Assembly: GCF_001404985.1 (NCBI RefSeq)
Contig: NZ_JRLF01000007.1
Span: 186,001 to 250,000, forward strand
DNA from: Flavobacterium aquidurense
Lineage (GTDB): Bacteria; Bacteroidota; Bacteroidia; Flavobacteriales; Flavobacteriaceae
Direction of reading: 5' to 3'
DNA length: 64,000 bases
Shown here: in pieces, positions 16,880 to 25,458 of the stretch
How positions within the stretch are numbered: position 1 is the stretch's first letter
How the letters are laid out: each line of letters opens with the position of its first letter
Translations under genes and position numbers: made by a program
The notes under the pieces: model-generated
The model's database searches: none
What the model saw: only the letters and a program-made list of their open reading frames with translations
Told to the model about the DNA's origin: nothing

Positions 16880-17974
16880 CTATAAGTACTTAACTGGATT
16901 TGTATTTTCTTCTGATAAAATGATGGCAAAATTAAGGATTTTTTTTCGAAGATAATCAACAATATAGTTTTTTGTATAGCGTTCGCTCTCAAAATGACCA
17001 ATATCGGCTAAAAGTAGTCGGTTTTCAGCTTCATAAAACTGATGGTATTTTAAATCGGCAGTCAAAAAAGCATCGGCTCCAGCCATAATTGCATTTTTTA
17101 TGGCAAAACTTCCAGATCCGCCCAAAACGGCAACTTTCTTTATTTTTTTTCCTGTAAAAGCAGAATGACGAATTCCGTCGGCAATCATTTTATCTTTTAC
17201 AAAAAACAGAAAATCTTTTTCATTCATTTCTGTTTCAAATTCACCAATCATTCCTAAGCCAATATTTTGGTGAGCATTTTTTAAATCGTAAATTTCATAA
17301 GCGACTTCTTCATAGATATGATTCGAGAAAAGAGCTTTTAAAATTCGGGATTGTAAATGTTTTTCAAAGATAACTTCAATTTTTATTTCGGTTCCAGTAT
17401 GTAATTTTCCTCTTTCTCCAATGACAGGATTACTGTCTTCGTTTCCCTGAAAAGTAAAAAAACCTTCGGTATTAAAACTACAATTGTCATAATTACCAAT
17501 AGTTCCTGCTCCAGCCTGAAACATTGCGTTTCGAACTTTCTCGGAATTATCCGGAGTGGTATAAGTAACTAGTTTCTGGATAAAACCTTGTTTCGGAATC
17601 AAAACCTTGGTATTTGCTAAACCTAAGGCATCACAAAATATTTTATTAACGCCAGCTGAATGATTGTCTAAAGCAGTGTGAACAGCATAAATAGCAATAT
17701 CATTTTTGATAGCTTTCAGAATGGCGCGCTCTACATAATTTTTGCCCGTAATTTTTTTAATTCCGGAGAATAAAATCGGGTGAAAACAAACTATCAGATT
17801 ACAGTTTTTAGCAATAGCTTCATCGATTACATTTTCTAAAGCATCGTGACAAACTAAGACACCATTACTTTCGGTTTCTACATTTCCGACTAAAAGACCA
17901 ACATTGTCAAAATCTTCGGCGTAAGCCAAAGGTGCCATTTCTTCCAGGACTGCTAATATTTCTTTGATTTTCAT
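16880..17974 (-). CDS. Nif3-like dinuclear metal-centre protein
   Basis: This 364-residue protein of the NIF3/YbgI/YqfO family has N-terminal AEDFDNVGLLVG and CFHPILFSGIKKI, and C-terminal HFESERYTKNYIVDYLR with metal ligands. A middle insertion (about 130-230, YqfO-type with an ACT-like fold) gives the longer form. It forms a hexamer with a two-metal site in known members. The biological role is not settled. It is the first gene of a two-gene operon with the coiled-coil protein downstream. Confidence 0.92.
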   Translation of the reverse strand: MKIKEILAVLEEMAPLAYAEDFDNVGLLVGNVETESNGVLVCHDALENVIDEAIAKNCNLIVCFHPILFSGIKKITGKNYVERAILKAIKNDIAIYAVHTALDNHSAGVNKIFCDALGLANTKVLIPKQGFIQKLVTYTTPDNSEKVRNAMFQAGAGTIGNYDNCSFNTEGFFTFQGNEDSNPVIGERGKLHTGTEIKIEVIFEKHLQSRILKALFSNHIYEEVAYEIYDLKNAHQNIGLGMIGEFETEMNEKDFLFFVKDKMIADGIRHSAFTGKKIKKVAVLGGSGSFAIKNAIMAGADAFLTADLKYHQFYEAENRLLLADIGHFESERYTKNYIVDYLRKKILNFAIILSEENTNPVKYL

Positions 17975-17980
17975 TATTCT

Positions 17981-18043
17981 TTTGTTTCAGGTTTCAAGTT
18001 TCAGGTTTTACATTGTAATTTGAAACTTTAAATTTGAAACAAA
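17981..18043. repeat. GTTTCAGGTTTCAAG inverted repeat, copy 1
   Basis: TTTGTTTCAGGTTTCAAGTT at the left (17981-18003) and an imperfect complement ending TTTGAAACAAA (18021-18043). A perfect version occurs at 43103-43157. Confidence 0.5.
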
Positions 18044-18124
18044 TTAACGAAAAATAATATACTTTTTTAGTTTAAAGAAGCAACTGTCTCATTTGAATTA
18101 TCTAGACTAATGATATGTATTTCG

Positions 18125-18132
18125 TATATTTG
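18125..18132 (+). promoter_or_regulatory. Promoter -7 element before the broken antitoxin-like gene and lpxK
   Basis: TATATTTG, 20 bases before the ATG at 18152. No TTG at the proper spacing was found. Confidence 0.45.
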
Positions 18133-18151
18133 TAATTCTAAATCATAAGTC

Positions 18152-18400
18152 ATGACTACAATAAAAGTTAACGAGCAAACGAAGACAGGAAAAGCATTTA
18201 TGGCGATGTTTGAAGCTTTTTTTAAAGGTGTTGAAGGTATTGAAATCGTTGAACCAACATGTGGATAGGTTAATGAAGAGCCAAGTATTTACAGCTCTGA
18301 ATTTATTAAAAAAGTTAAAAAAGCAGAAGAAAATATTAAAAATGGCGAGACTACAACGCTAGATCCTAATGATATATGGGGAAGTTTAGGCATAAAATAA
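18152..18400 (+). pseudogene. Antitoxin-like small gene with an in-frame amber stop
   Basis: A single frame of 82 sense-length codons runs from ATG 18152 to TAA 18398-18400, but codon 39 is TAG (18266-18268). Both sides keep protein character: MTTIKVNEQTKTGKAFMAMF before, and SSEFIKKVKKAEENIKNGET followed by a TLDPNDIWGSLGIK end after. The C-terminal part resembles antitoxins of RelE/YoeB-type modules. No toxin follows: lpxK begins 5 bases later. The most likely reading is a decayed antitoxin. A truncated 38-residue product or a sequencing error are alternatives. Confidence 0.7.
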
Positions 18401-18404
18401 ATCT

Positions 18405-19430
18405 ATGAAATTACTTCGAAAAATACTTTTTCCGTTTGCCATCTTATACGGAATCATTACTTCAATCAGGAATTTTCTTTTTGATAAAGGAATTCTGAAA
18501 TCAACATCTTTTAATATTCCGGTTATTGCAGTTGGAAATTTAAGCGTAGGCGGAACAGGGAAAACTCCTCAAATAGAATATCTTATTCGTTTGTTATCTG
18601 ATCGTTATCAGGTAGCAACTTTAAGTCGCGGTTATAAACGAAAATCTGAAGGATTTGTTTTGGCAAGTGAAAGTTCGAATGCCGAAATTTTAGGCGATGA
18701 ACCGTTTCAGTTTTACCAAAAATTCCCAAATATTCAGGTAGCGGTAGATGCTGATAGAACAAACGGAATAACACAATTACTTTCGCAGAATGAAAAGCCA
18801 CAAGTTATTTTGTTAGATGATGCTTATCAACACCGTAAAGTAAAAGCAGGTTTTTATATTTTGTTGAGTTCATACGATGATTTATATGCAGATGATTATA
18901 TGCTGCCAACCGGAAATCTTCGCGAAAGCAGAAGCGGAGCCAACAGGGCAAATATTATTATAATTACAAAATGTCCTAAGAATTTGTCTGATGAAGATCA
19001 GGCAAAAATTCGTTTGAAATTGAAACTGACTTGTTCACAACAAATCTATTTTACTTTTATAGATTATGACGATTACATTTATGGAGAAAATGAAAAAATT
19101 GCTGTAAATCAAATTAAACAGGAATCAAAATTACTTTTGGCAGGAATTGCAAAACCAACGCCATTTTTTGATTATTTAAAAAATGAAAATGACGAATGTA
19201 TGACTTTCCCGGATCATCATAATTTCTCCGAAACAGATTTGGACTCAATTCAGAAGAAGTCGCAGAACAAAAAAATCATTACAACAGAGAAAGATTATGT
19301 GCGTTTAAAAGATTCTAAATTAGCTTCGCAATTGTATTATTTGCCTATAAAGAGTACATTCATTAACCATCAGCAAAATTTTGACGCTACTATTTTAGAG
19401 TATGTTAAGTTAAACTCAGAATCTTTGTGA
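18405..19430 (+). CDS. lpxK: Tetraacyldisaccharide 4'-kinase LpxK
   Basis: This 341-residue inner-membrane kinase phosphorylates the lipid A disaccharide at the 4' position. It has an N-terminal hydrophobic segment, P-loop VGNLSVGGTGKTPQ (about 43-56), LSRGYKRKS, the DDAYQHRKV metal/catalytic segment and TTEKDYVRL near the end. It starts 5 bases after the broken antitoxin-like frame and probably shares that promoter. The last residues overlap a CTCAGAATCTTTGTGACTTAG-like intergenic repeat. Confidence 0.95.
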   Translation: MKLLRKILFPFAILYGIITSIRNFLFDKGILKSTSFNIPVIAVGNLSVGGTGKTPQIEYLIRLLSDRYQVATLSRGYKRKSEGFVLASESSNAEILGDEPFQFYQKFPNIQVAVDADRTNGITQLLSQNEKPQVILLDDAYQHRKVKAGFYILLSSYDDLYADDYMLPTGNLRESRSGANRANIIIITKCPKNLSDEDQAKIRLKLKLTCSQQIYFTFIDYDDYIYGENEKIAVNQIKQESKLLLAGIAKPTPFFDYLKNENDECMTFPDHHNFSETDLDSIQKKSQNKKIITTEKDYVRLKDSKLASQLYYLPIKSTFINHQQNFDATILEYVKLNSESL

Positions 19431-19468
19431 CTTAGTCCCGAAGCTTGTGGATAGCAACTCAAAAAGAA

Positions 19469-21640
19469 CTAATCAAAAAACTTAGCAATTATGCTATAAA
19501 ATTCATCTGGTACAAATGGTTTTGTAATTACATCATTCATTCCAAAAGATAAAAGCATGTCTCTGTTTTCGTCGAGGGAAATAGCTGTTAAAGCAATAAT
19601 TGGAGTCGTTTTGTCAAATTCCCTGATTAATTTTGTAGCCGTTGTTCCATTGATTCCAGGTAAGTGCACATCCATTAGAATCATATCAAAACGCTTTATT
19701 TTTAAAAGATCAATAGCATCTTCTCCGTTATCGATAATCTCGCATGTAATAGCTTTGTTTTCAAGCATTTTACGGGTAATCATCTGATTGATCTTATTGT
19801 CTTCAATCAATAAAATAGATTTGTGTTTTAATTGCTTGTCGTTGTAAGGTTTTGTCTCTTCGACTATTACTAAAGGTTCTTGGTTAATCTTAAAATTCAG
19901 TTTAAAGGTAAAAGTAGAACCTTTGCCTACTTCACTTTTTAATTTTATTTCGCCTCCTAAAAGTTCGATCAGTTTTTTTACAATTGTAAGCCCTAAGCCG
20001 GTTCCGCCATATTTTCTGTTGACTTCAATAGAACCTTGTGAGAAGCTTTCAAAGACAGTTTGCAGTTTGTCTTCAGGAATACCAATTCCCGTATCTACAA
20101 TTTCGAAATATACGGTTGCATAGTCTTCTTGTTTAGCATACAGTTTTGCAATTACATCCACATTTCCGTTTTGAGTAAATTTTAATGCGTTGTTAATCAG
20201 GTTTAAAATAATCTGAGATATTTTAGTAGGATCGCCAATTAAATTATCGGGGATTGTATTGTCTATTTCAAGATTAAAATAATTTTTATTGGCAGTTGCT
20301 AATTCTTTTAGAGAAGTTTGAATATTAAATAGTAACTCTTTTAAGTTGAAGCTAATGTTTTCTATTTCGACTTTTGTCGAATCGATTTTATTAATTTCAA
20401 GAATTTCATTGATAAATGTCGTGAGATAGTTTCCTGAAAATTTTAAAGATTCTAAATACTTAAGTTGTGTCTTTTTAGGATGATCTTCCAGAAGTAAATG
20501 TGTGATTCCGTTAATCGCGTTTAATGGCGTCCTGAGTTCATGACTCACGGTTGATAAAAACTCTGATCTGGCTTTAGATGCTTTTTCTGCTTTATTTTTG
20601 GCCAGGATAAGTTCTTTATTTTTCTCTCTTAAAAGTAAATTATTCTGATTTCGAATAATATTGTTTTTATACAGCGCTAAACTCAAAAGTGATAAAATAG
20701 AGATAAGTGCGATGGCTAAAATACTAACCAATTTAGAGTAACGATACGTTTTTAACTGAATTTTTTCTTCACTTTCCCGTTTAATAGTATTGTTTAAAGA
20801 TTGATTTTTTTTGAACTTTTCGAATTCATTAAGATCAAATTTGGCATTTTTTAATTTCAGGATATAATTTTCTAACTGATAGTGTTCGTCTAAATAAGAA
20901 TAGGCGAGATCAAAATTTTTATTCTGTTTATAATATTGGCTTATCGCTAAAATGATTTTTGATTTTTTTACCAAATCATTGCTTTTTGAGTTGTAGTCTA
21001 AAGCGTTGTCCAGATAAATTATAGCCGAATCATTTCTTTTAAGCTGAGTTTCGATTAAACCAAGCTGGTAATAAGAATCTGCTTTTGTTTTAAAGATATG
21101 CGGGTTATCAGGTTTTTTAGTAATTTCCTGAAGCGTTTTTGCAGCAAGAGGTAAATTTTTGTTTGCTTTTAAGGCCATCGCTTTCTGATAGCTTAAAATT
21201 TCTGCATTATCAGCAATTTTTAATTGATTTAAAAGGTCATCTGCTTTTTTGTAATACAGTTCAGCAGTTTCATAATTGCCTTTTGCGGTATTGACAGTAC
21301 CTATATAATGCAGTGCTAAAACTTTGGTACAAGTTGGTTTTACACGATCAAATGAAGCAACACTTTTGTGAAAGCTTTTTAATGCTTCATCATATTTATG
21401 CTGTTTGTAATAAATTTTTCCAAGCTTGAAAGTTTGATTGGTCAAGCCTTCAGGTTTGTGATTTGTCTCGCAAAAATCTATGGACTTTTTAGTATAAAAA
21501 ACTGCTTCTTTATATTTTTTATTGCCCAGATTATTGTTTATTAGCTTGTTATAATAGAAAACGCTATCTGTATTCTTTTTGGTTTGAGAATACAAAAATG
21601 AATAAAAAAAACAAAAAACAATAAAAAAGAGTTGTTTCAT
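19469..21640 (-). CDS. Hybrid sensor histidine kinase/response regulator with periplasmic TPRs
   Basis: This 723-residue membrane kinase has a signal peptide (1-19), about six TPR-like repeats in the periplasm (25-265), a transmembrane helix (about 303-323) and a coiled-coil linker. HisKA follows with STVSHELRTPLN (phospho-His367), then the HATPase with GTGLGLTIVKKL, and a receiver domain with acidic pair Glu613/Asp614, phospho-acceptor Asp657 and Lys707. All catalytic residues are present. No partner regulator gene is adjacent. The signal sensed is unknown. Confidence 0.93.
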   Translation of the reverse strand: MKQLFFIVFCFFYSFLYSQTKKNTDSVFYYNKLINNNLGNKKYKEAVFYTKKSIDFCETNHKPEGLTNQTFKLGKIYYKQHKYDEALKSFHKSVASFDRVKPTCTKVLALHYIGTVNTAKGNYETAELYYKKADDLLNQLKIADNAEILSYQKAMALKANKNLPLAAKTLQEITKKPDNPHIFKTKADSYYQLGLIETQLKRNDSAIIYLDNALDYNSKSNDLVKKSKIILAISQYYKQNKNFDLAYSYLDEHYQLENYILKLKNAKFDLNEFEKFKKNQSLNNTIKRESEEKIQLKTYRYSKLVSILAIALISILSLLSLALYKNNIIRNQNNLLLREKNKELILAKNKAEKASKARSEFLSTVSHELRTPLNAINGITHLLLEDHPKKTQLKYLESLKFSGNYLTTFINEILEINKIDSTKVEIENISFNLKELLFNIQTSLKELATANKNYFNLEIDNTIPDNLIGDPTKISQIILNLINNALKFTQNGNVDVIAKLYAKQEDYATVYFEIVDTGIGIPEDKLQTVFESFSQGSIEVNRKYGGTGLGLTIVKKLIELLGGEIKLKSEVGKGSTFTFKLNFKINQEPLVIVEETKPYNDKQLKHKSILLIEDNKINQMITRKMLENKAITCEIIDNGEDAIDLLKIKRFDMILMDVHLPGINGTTATKLIREFDKTTPIIALTAISLDENRDMLLSFGMNDVITKPFVPDEFYSIIAKFFD

Positions 21641-21667
21641 GTATTTGCAATGCTTTTACAATGAATC

Positions 21668-22666
21668 TTATGTTTTTCTTACAAGCAAAATCAAATCAAT
21701 TAATCTTGATGAATAGCCAATTTCATTGTCATACCAACCCACAACTTTTACCATTTTATCAATAACGGAAGTTAGCTGCGCGTCAAATAAACATGAATGT
21801 GTATTGCCAATTACATCAACAGAAACAATTGGATCTTCTGTGTAATCTAATATTCCTTTTAAATTTGTTTTTGAGGCTTCTTGAAATGCTTTATTTATTT
21901 CTTCTATTGTAACAGCACGTTTTACATTAAACGTAATATCTGTCAATGAACCATCGGGAACGGGAACTCGAATTCCGCAACCACCGATTTTCTCATGCAA
22001 TTTAGGAAAAATTTTTGTTAATGCCTTAGCTGCACCTGTAGTTGTTGGAACAATTGACTGACTTGCGCCTCTTGCACGGCGTAAATCCTTATGTGGCTGG
22101 TCATGAAGACTTTGATCTGTTGTGTAAGAATGTATAGTTGTAATGTAAGCTTGCTCAATTCCACATAATTCATCGATGATTTTTATCATCGGGGCAGCAT
22201 TATTTGTTGTACAGCTTGCATTAGAAATGATGTTTTCAGTTCCGTCCAGAATATTTTCATTAACACCTAAAACTACAGTCTTAATGGTATCAACTTCTGA
22301 TGGGGCAGAAAGAATCACTTTTTTTGCTCCTGCTTCAAGATGAGCATTTAATTCTTCATGGGTTTTATATTTTCCTGTAGATTCTACTACAAAATCAATA
22401 TTATGGCTTTTCCAATCCAGGTTTGAAATCTTTTTTTCGTGAAAAAACAAATAATGTTTTTCATTGACAATTATGCCTTCTTCGTCATGACTAACGACAA
22501 AAGGTAAAACACCATGAATACTGTCGTATTTTATCAAATGAGCCATAGTTTTGTTATCGGCAATATCGTTAATGGCAACGACTTCAATTTCAGGATGGTT
22601 TAAAAGTAAACGGAATAAATTTCTACCAATTCTTCCAAAACCATTAATAGCAATTCTTGTTTTCAA
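21668..22666 (-). CDS. gap: Glyceraldehyde-3-phosphate dehydrogenase, type I
   Basis: This 332-residue glycolytic enzyme oxidises glyceraldehyde 3-phosphate with NAD and phosphate. The Rossmann motif is INGFGRIGRN, the catalytic motif is SNASCTTNNAAP with Cys152, and the C-terminal WYDNEIGYSSR is present. Length is standard. No other glycolytic genes are adjacent. An inverted repeat at 22693-22727 separates it from lipA. Confidence 0.98.
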   Translation of the reverse strand: MKTRIAINGFGRIGRNLFRLLLNHPEIEVVAINDIADNKTMAHLIKYDSIHGVLPFVVSHDEEGIIVNEKHYLFFHEKKISNLDWKSHNIDFVVESTGKYKTHEELNAHLEAGAKKVILSAPSEVDTIKTVVLGVNENILDGTENIISNASCTTNNAAPMIKIIDELCGIEQAYITTIHSYTTDQSLHDQPHKDLRRARGASQSIVPTTTGAAKALTKIFPKLHEKIGGCGIRVPVPDGSLTDITFNVKRAVTIEEINKAFQEASKTNLKGILDYTEDPIVSVDVIGNTHSCLFDAQLTSVIDKMVKVVGWYDNEIGYSSRLIDLILLVRKT

Positions 22667-22692
22667 TCTTTAGGTTTATTCGGTTAATTGTC

Positions 22693-22727
22693 TATTCGTT
22701 TAATCGATTGAACAACTAAACGAATAA
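22693..22727. repeat. Short inverted repeat between lipA and gap
   Basis: TATTCGTTTA (22693-22702) pairs with TAAACGAATA (22718-22727), with a second GTTTAATCG/CGATTAAAC pair around it. It may act as the lipA terminator, but no clear U-tract is present. Confidence 0.4.
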
Positions 22728-22741
22728 ACGATTAAACTTTT

Positions 22742-23608
22742 TTATAAAATATGTTTTTGTGCTTTGTATGAAGAACGAACTAACGGTCCGCTTTCTACGT
22801 GACGGAAACCTAATTCAAGACCAAATTTCTCGTATCGTGCAAATTGGTCCGGGGTAATAAATTCTTTAACAGGTAAGTGTTTTTTACTTGGCTGCAGGTA
22901 TTGACCAATAGTAACAACATCTACATTTGCATTGCGTAAATCTGTCATCGTCTGAAAAACTTCTTCTTCAGTTTCTCCAAGGCCCAACATAATACCTGAT
23001 TTAGTTCTGTTGATTCCTTTTTCTTTCAGGTAACGCAAAACTTCTAAACTGCGATCGTATTTTGCCTGGATACGCACTTCACGAGTCAAACGACGTACCG
23101 TTTCAACATTGTGAGATACTACTTCAGGATTTGCTTCTACAATACGGTCCAGATTTCTTTCTATTCCTTGAAAATCAGGAATTAAAGTTTCCAGAGTAGT
23201 ATTTGGGTTCATTCTTCGAATTGCTTTTACAGTTTCAATCCATATAATAGAACCTCCGTCTTTTAAATCATCTCTGTCTACACTTGTAATTACAGCGTGT
23301 TTGATGTTCATGATTTTTATAGAACGGGCTACTTTTTCAGGTTCGTCCCAATCTACCGTTTCAGGTCTTCCGGTTTTTACACCGCAAAATCCACAAGAAC
23401 GCGTACAAACGTTTCCTAAAATCATGAAAGTTGCTGTTCCTTCGCCCCAACATTCACCCATATTAGGACAACTTCCCGAGGTACAAATGGTGTTTAAGCT
23501 ATATTTATCGACTAAACCGCGAAGTTCAGTATATTTTTGCCCAATTGGAAGTTTGACTTTTAACCATTTAGGTTTTCCTAGTGGGACATTTTCAATGACT
23601 GTTTCCAT
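22742..23608 (-). CDS. lipA: Lipoyl synthase LipA
   Basis: This 288-residue radical-SAM enzyme inserts two sulfurs into octanoylated carrier domains to make lipoate. The auxiliary cluster cysteines are Cys42, Cys47 and Cys53 ([12 protein letters not shown]). The radical-SAM cluster is CTRSCGFC (Cys68, 72, 75). The C-terminal RSSYKA motif provides the usual auxiliary-cluster serine. Length is normal for the family. It is a single gene with its own -7 element. Confidence 0.97.
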   Translation of the reverse strand: METVIENVPLGKPKWLKVKLPIGQKYTELRGLVDKYSLNTICTSGSCPNMGECWGEGTATFMILGNVCTRSCGFCGVKTGRPETVDWDEPEKVARSIKIMNIKHAVITSVDRDDLKDGGSIIWIETVKAIRRMNPNTTLETLIPDFQGIERNLDRIVEANPEVVSHNVETVRRLTREVRIQAKYDRSLEVLRYLKEKGINRTKSGIMLGLGETEEEVFQTMTDLRNANVDVVTIGQYLQPSKKHLPVKEFITPDQFARYEKFGLELGFRHVESGPLVRSSYKAQKHIL

Positions 23609-23626
23609 ATATCAATATTCAAAGCA

Positions 23627-23634
23627 CAAAGATA
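23627..23634 (-). promoter_or_regulatory. lipA -7 element
   Basis: TATCTTTG on the minus strand, 18 bases before the ATG. No -33 TTG is clear. Confidence 0.55.
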
Positions 23635-23903
23635 AGGAATGTAGTTTATTTGTAGATTCGTTTAAGATTTAATTTGGTATTGATCTGCAATAGTTTGTGA
23701 AAAGCTATTTTGATAATACTATTATTACCATGTTAAATTTTTGTTTTTAAATTATTATGAGAGTAAAAAAGCGAGGTTTTTGTTTGTTATTTTGAATAAG
23801 AATAATAATTATATCAGAACTCTGATTTTTACTCGTTTAATATTTATATCTTTATTTGTTAGAAAATGAATTTAATTAAAATAGAAATACCTAAACATTG
23901 TAA

Positions 23904-23911
23904 TACATTTG
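23904..23911 (+). promoter_or_regulatory. M48 peptidase -7 element
   Basis: TACATTTG, 26 bases before the ATG at 23938. Confidence 0.55.
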
Positions 23912-23937
23912 CTATTAAATTGTAATAAATAAAAAAC

Positions 23938-24813
23938 ATGAAAAAGAAATTTATAGTACTGGGAGTTTTGTTTACCGCTTTTGGTTTTACTAAAATGAAT
24001 GCACAGATTAATTTTGGCGAAAAAGCCCTTGGAGCTGTTCAAAAAGGAGTATCTGGTTTTACTTTCAGTAATGCAGATGCGGCGGCTTTGTCTAAAGCTG
24101 CAGTAGATAAAATGGATGCTGAACATGAAGTTGCAGCTGCAAGTGATCCTTATACTTTAAGACTTAACAGGGTATTTGGGAAATATACTGCCGGAGATGG
24201 ATATACTTTAAACTATAAAGTTTATAAATTAAAAGAAGTGAATGCTTTTGCTACTGCTGACGGAAGTGTTCGTGTATATTCAGGATTAATGGATATTATG
24301 GATGATAATGAATTGCTTGCAGTAATTGGTCACGAAATTGGTCACGTTGCTAATCATGATTCTCAGGATGCAATTAAAGCGGCTTATAGAAAAGAAGCTT
24401 TACTAGAAGGAGCAGCTTCACAATCAGCCACTATTGCCAGTGTTACCGATAGTCAGTTAGGGAAAATAGGAAGTGCAATAATCGATAGTAAATTTAGCCG
24501 TAAACAAGAAGCCGAAGCGGATTTGTTTTCATACGATTTCCTGAAAAAGAACGGATATAATGTAAACGCCGAAGAATCTGCCTTTAGAATTTTGGCTAAA
24601 ATGAGCGAAGGGGCAGAAGCTTCATTTATCGATCAGATGATGAGTTCGCACCCGGATTCAAAACAAAGAGCTGAAGACGCTAAGAAAAGAGCTGAAAAAG
24701 ATGGTTTGTATAAGCCATATGTGCAACAGAAAATTGTAAATACAGCACCAGCAGCAACAAAAACTACTACGAAGAAAACTACTACGAAAAAAACAACAAC
24801 TAAAAAGAAATAG
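23938..24813 (+). CDS. Secreted M48-family metallopeptidase
   Basis: This 291-residue protein has a cleavable signal peptide (MKKKFIVLGVLFTAFGFTKMNAQ) and the zinc motif HEIGH (His132, Glu133, His136), with the third ligand in the EAEAD helix near 191-195. It resembles Loip/YcaL-type periplasmic M48 peptidases involved in envelope quality control. The last 20 residues are a low-complexity run of TTK units, perhaps binding peptidoglycan or LPS by charge (inference). It is monocistronic with a strong terminator. Confidence 0.92.
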   Translation: MKKKFIVLGVLFTAFGFTKMNAQINFGEKALGAVQKGVSGFTFSNADAAALSKAAVDKMDAEHEVAAASDPYTLRLNRVFGKYTAGDGYTLNYKVYKLKEVNAFATADGSVRVYSGLMDIMDDNELLAVIGHEIGHVANHDSQDAIKAAYRKEALLEGAASQSATIASVTDSQLGKIGSAIIDSKFSRKQEAEADLFSYDFLKKNGYNVNAEESAFRILAKMSEGAEASFIDQMMSSHPDSKQRAEDAKKRAEKDGLYKPYVQQKIVNTAPAATKTTTKKTTTKKTTTKKK

Positions 24814-24832
24814 TAGTTTCTGATACAAAAAT

Positions 24833-24876
24833 AAAACCCGACAATTTTCTCTAATGAATTTGTCGGGTTTTTTATT
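24833..24876. terminator. Bidirectional terminator
   Basis: AAAACCCGACAA (24833-24844) pairs with TTGTCGGGTTTT (24860-24871), flanked by a T-run. It serves the M48 gene (+) and the PH-domain gene (-). Confidence 0.85.
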
Positions 24877-24882
24877 TAAAGA

Positions 24883-25263
24883 TTAACCTAAAACGTGAAA
24901 AGCCAGTACTTTTTGTACATCATATACGTTTACAGATTTGTTGAATTGCTTTACAATACTTGGTTGTAATTCGCTTGAAACCCAAATTTTTAATTCGGCA
25001 TCAAGATCAAAAGTTCCTGCTGTTTCTACGCTAAAACGAGTAATACTTTTGTAAGCAATAGATTTATATTCTGTTTTGCTTCCTGTTATCCCTTGTACAT
25101 CAACCAGAATTAATCTTTTGTTTGTAAAAATAAAAGTATCGCGAATTAGTTTAAAGCCCATTTCGATTTCTTCGTTATCAGTTAAAAGCTGACCGTATTT
25201 TTTAATTAAATCTTCCTGACTTACTGAACCGGCGTTGCCAAGAATAGCTGAAAATATTCCCAT
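24883..25263 (-). CDS. Bacterial PH-domain protein (YvbH-like)
   Basis: This 126-residue protein is a single bacterial pleckstrin-homology-like domain (bPH_1/YvbH type). Recognisable segments are EIEMGFKLIRDTFIFTNKRLILVDVQG, KTEYKSIAYKSITRFSVETAG, LDAELKIWVSS and a C-terminal helix. No signal peptide or membrane helix is present, so it is probably cytosolic. The function of this family is not known. It is single, convergent to the M48 peptidase. Confidence 0.85.
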   Translation of the reverse strand: MGIFSAILGNAGSVSQEDLIKKYGQLLTDNEEIEMGFKLIRDTFIFTNKRLILVDVQGITGSKTEYKSIAYKSITRFSVETAGTFDLDAELKIWVSSELQPSIVKQFNKSVNVYDVQKVLAFHVLG

Positions 25264-25356
25264 TTTTTAGTGTTTAATTTTAATAGATTTGAATTTACCT
25301 CTTAGGTATTGTAAAAGTAATTAAAATTAAAAATAATATTGATTTTCTATCATTAA

Positions 25357-25400
25357 GAGATTAAGAAAAATTAGGCTAAAACCTAATTTTTCTTAATCTC
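25357..25400. repeat. Perfect 19-bp hairpin
   Basis: GAGATTAAGAAAAATTAGG (25357-25375), a 6-base loop, then the exact complement (25382-25400). It lies downstream of the TonB gene on the minus strand. It may be a distal terminator, or a regulatory hairpin before the PH-domain gene. Confidence 0.6.
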
Positions 25401-25423
25401 TCAATGGTTTTTTTAAAGCAAAA

Positions 25424-25449
25424 AAAAGCAGAACTTAAGTTCTGCTTTT
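25424..25449 (-). terminator. TonB gene terminator
   Basis: AAAAGCAGAACTT with its perfect complement (a 26-base palindrome) and an A-run to the left, which gives a U-tract on the minus-strand transcript. Confidence 0.8.
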
Positions 25450-25458
25450 CTGTTTTTG

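Larger units (their letters stand above)
23609..23937. other. Intergenic region, divergent lipA / M48 peptidase
   Basis: A 329-base AT-rich gap holding the two promoters annotated here and a small ATCAGA-AC-TCTGAT palindrome near 23815-23830. No gene, RNA or repeat family was recognised. Confidence 0.5.

Noticed and set aside
18266..18268. Recoded stop (pyrrolysine) in the antitoxin-like frame
   Set aside because: No sign of pyrrolysine machinery is seen in the window, and such recoding is not expected in Flavobacteria; decay is simpler.
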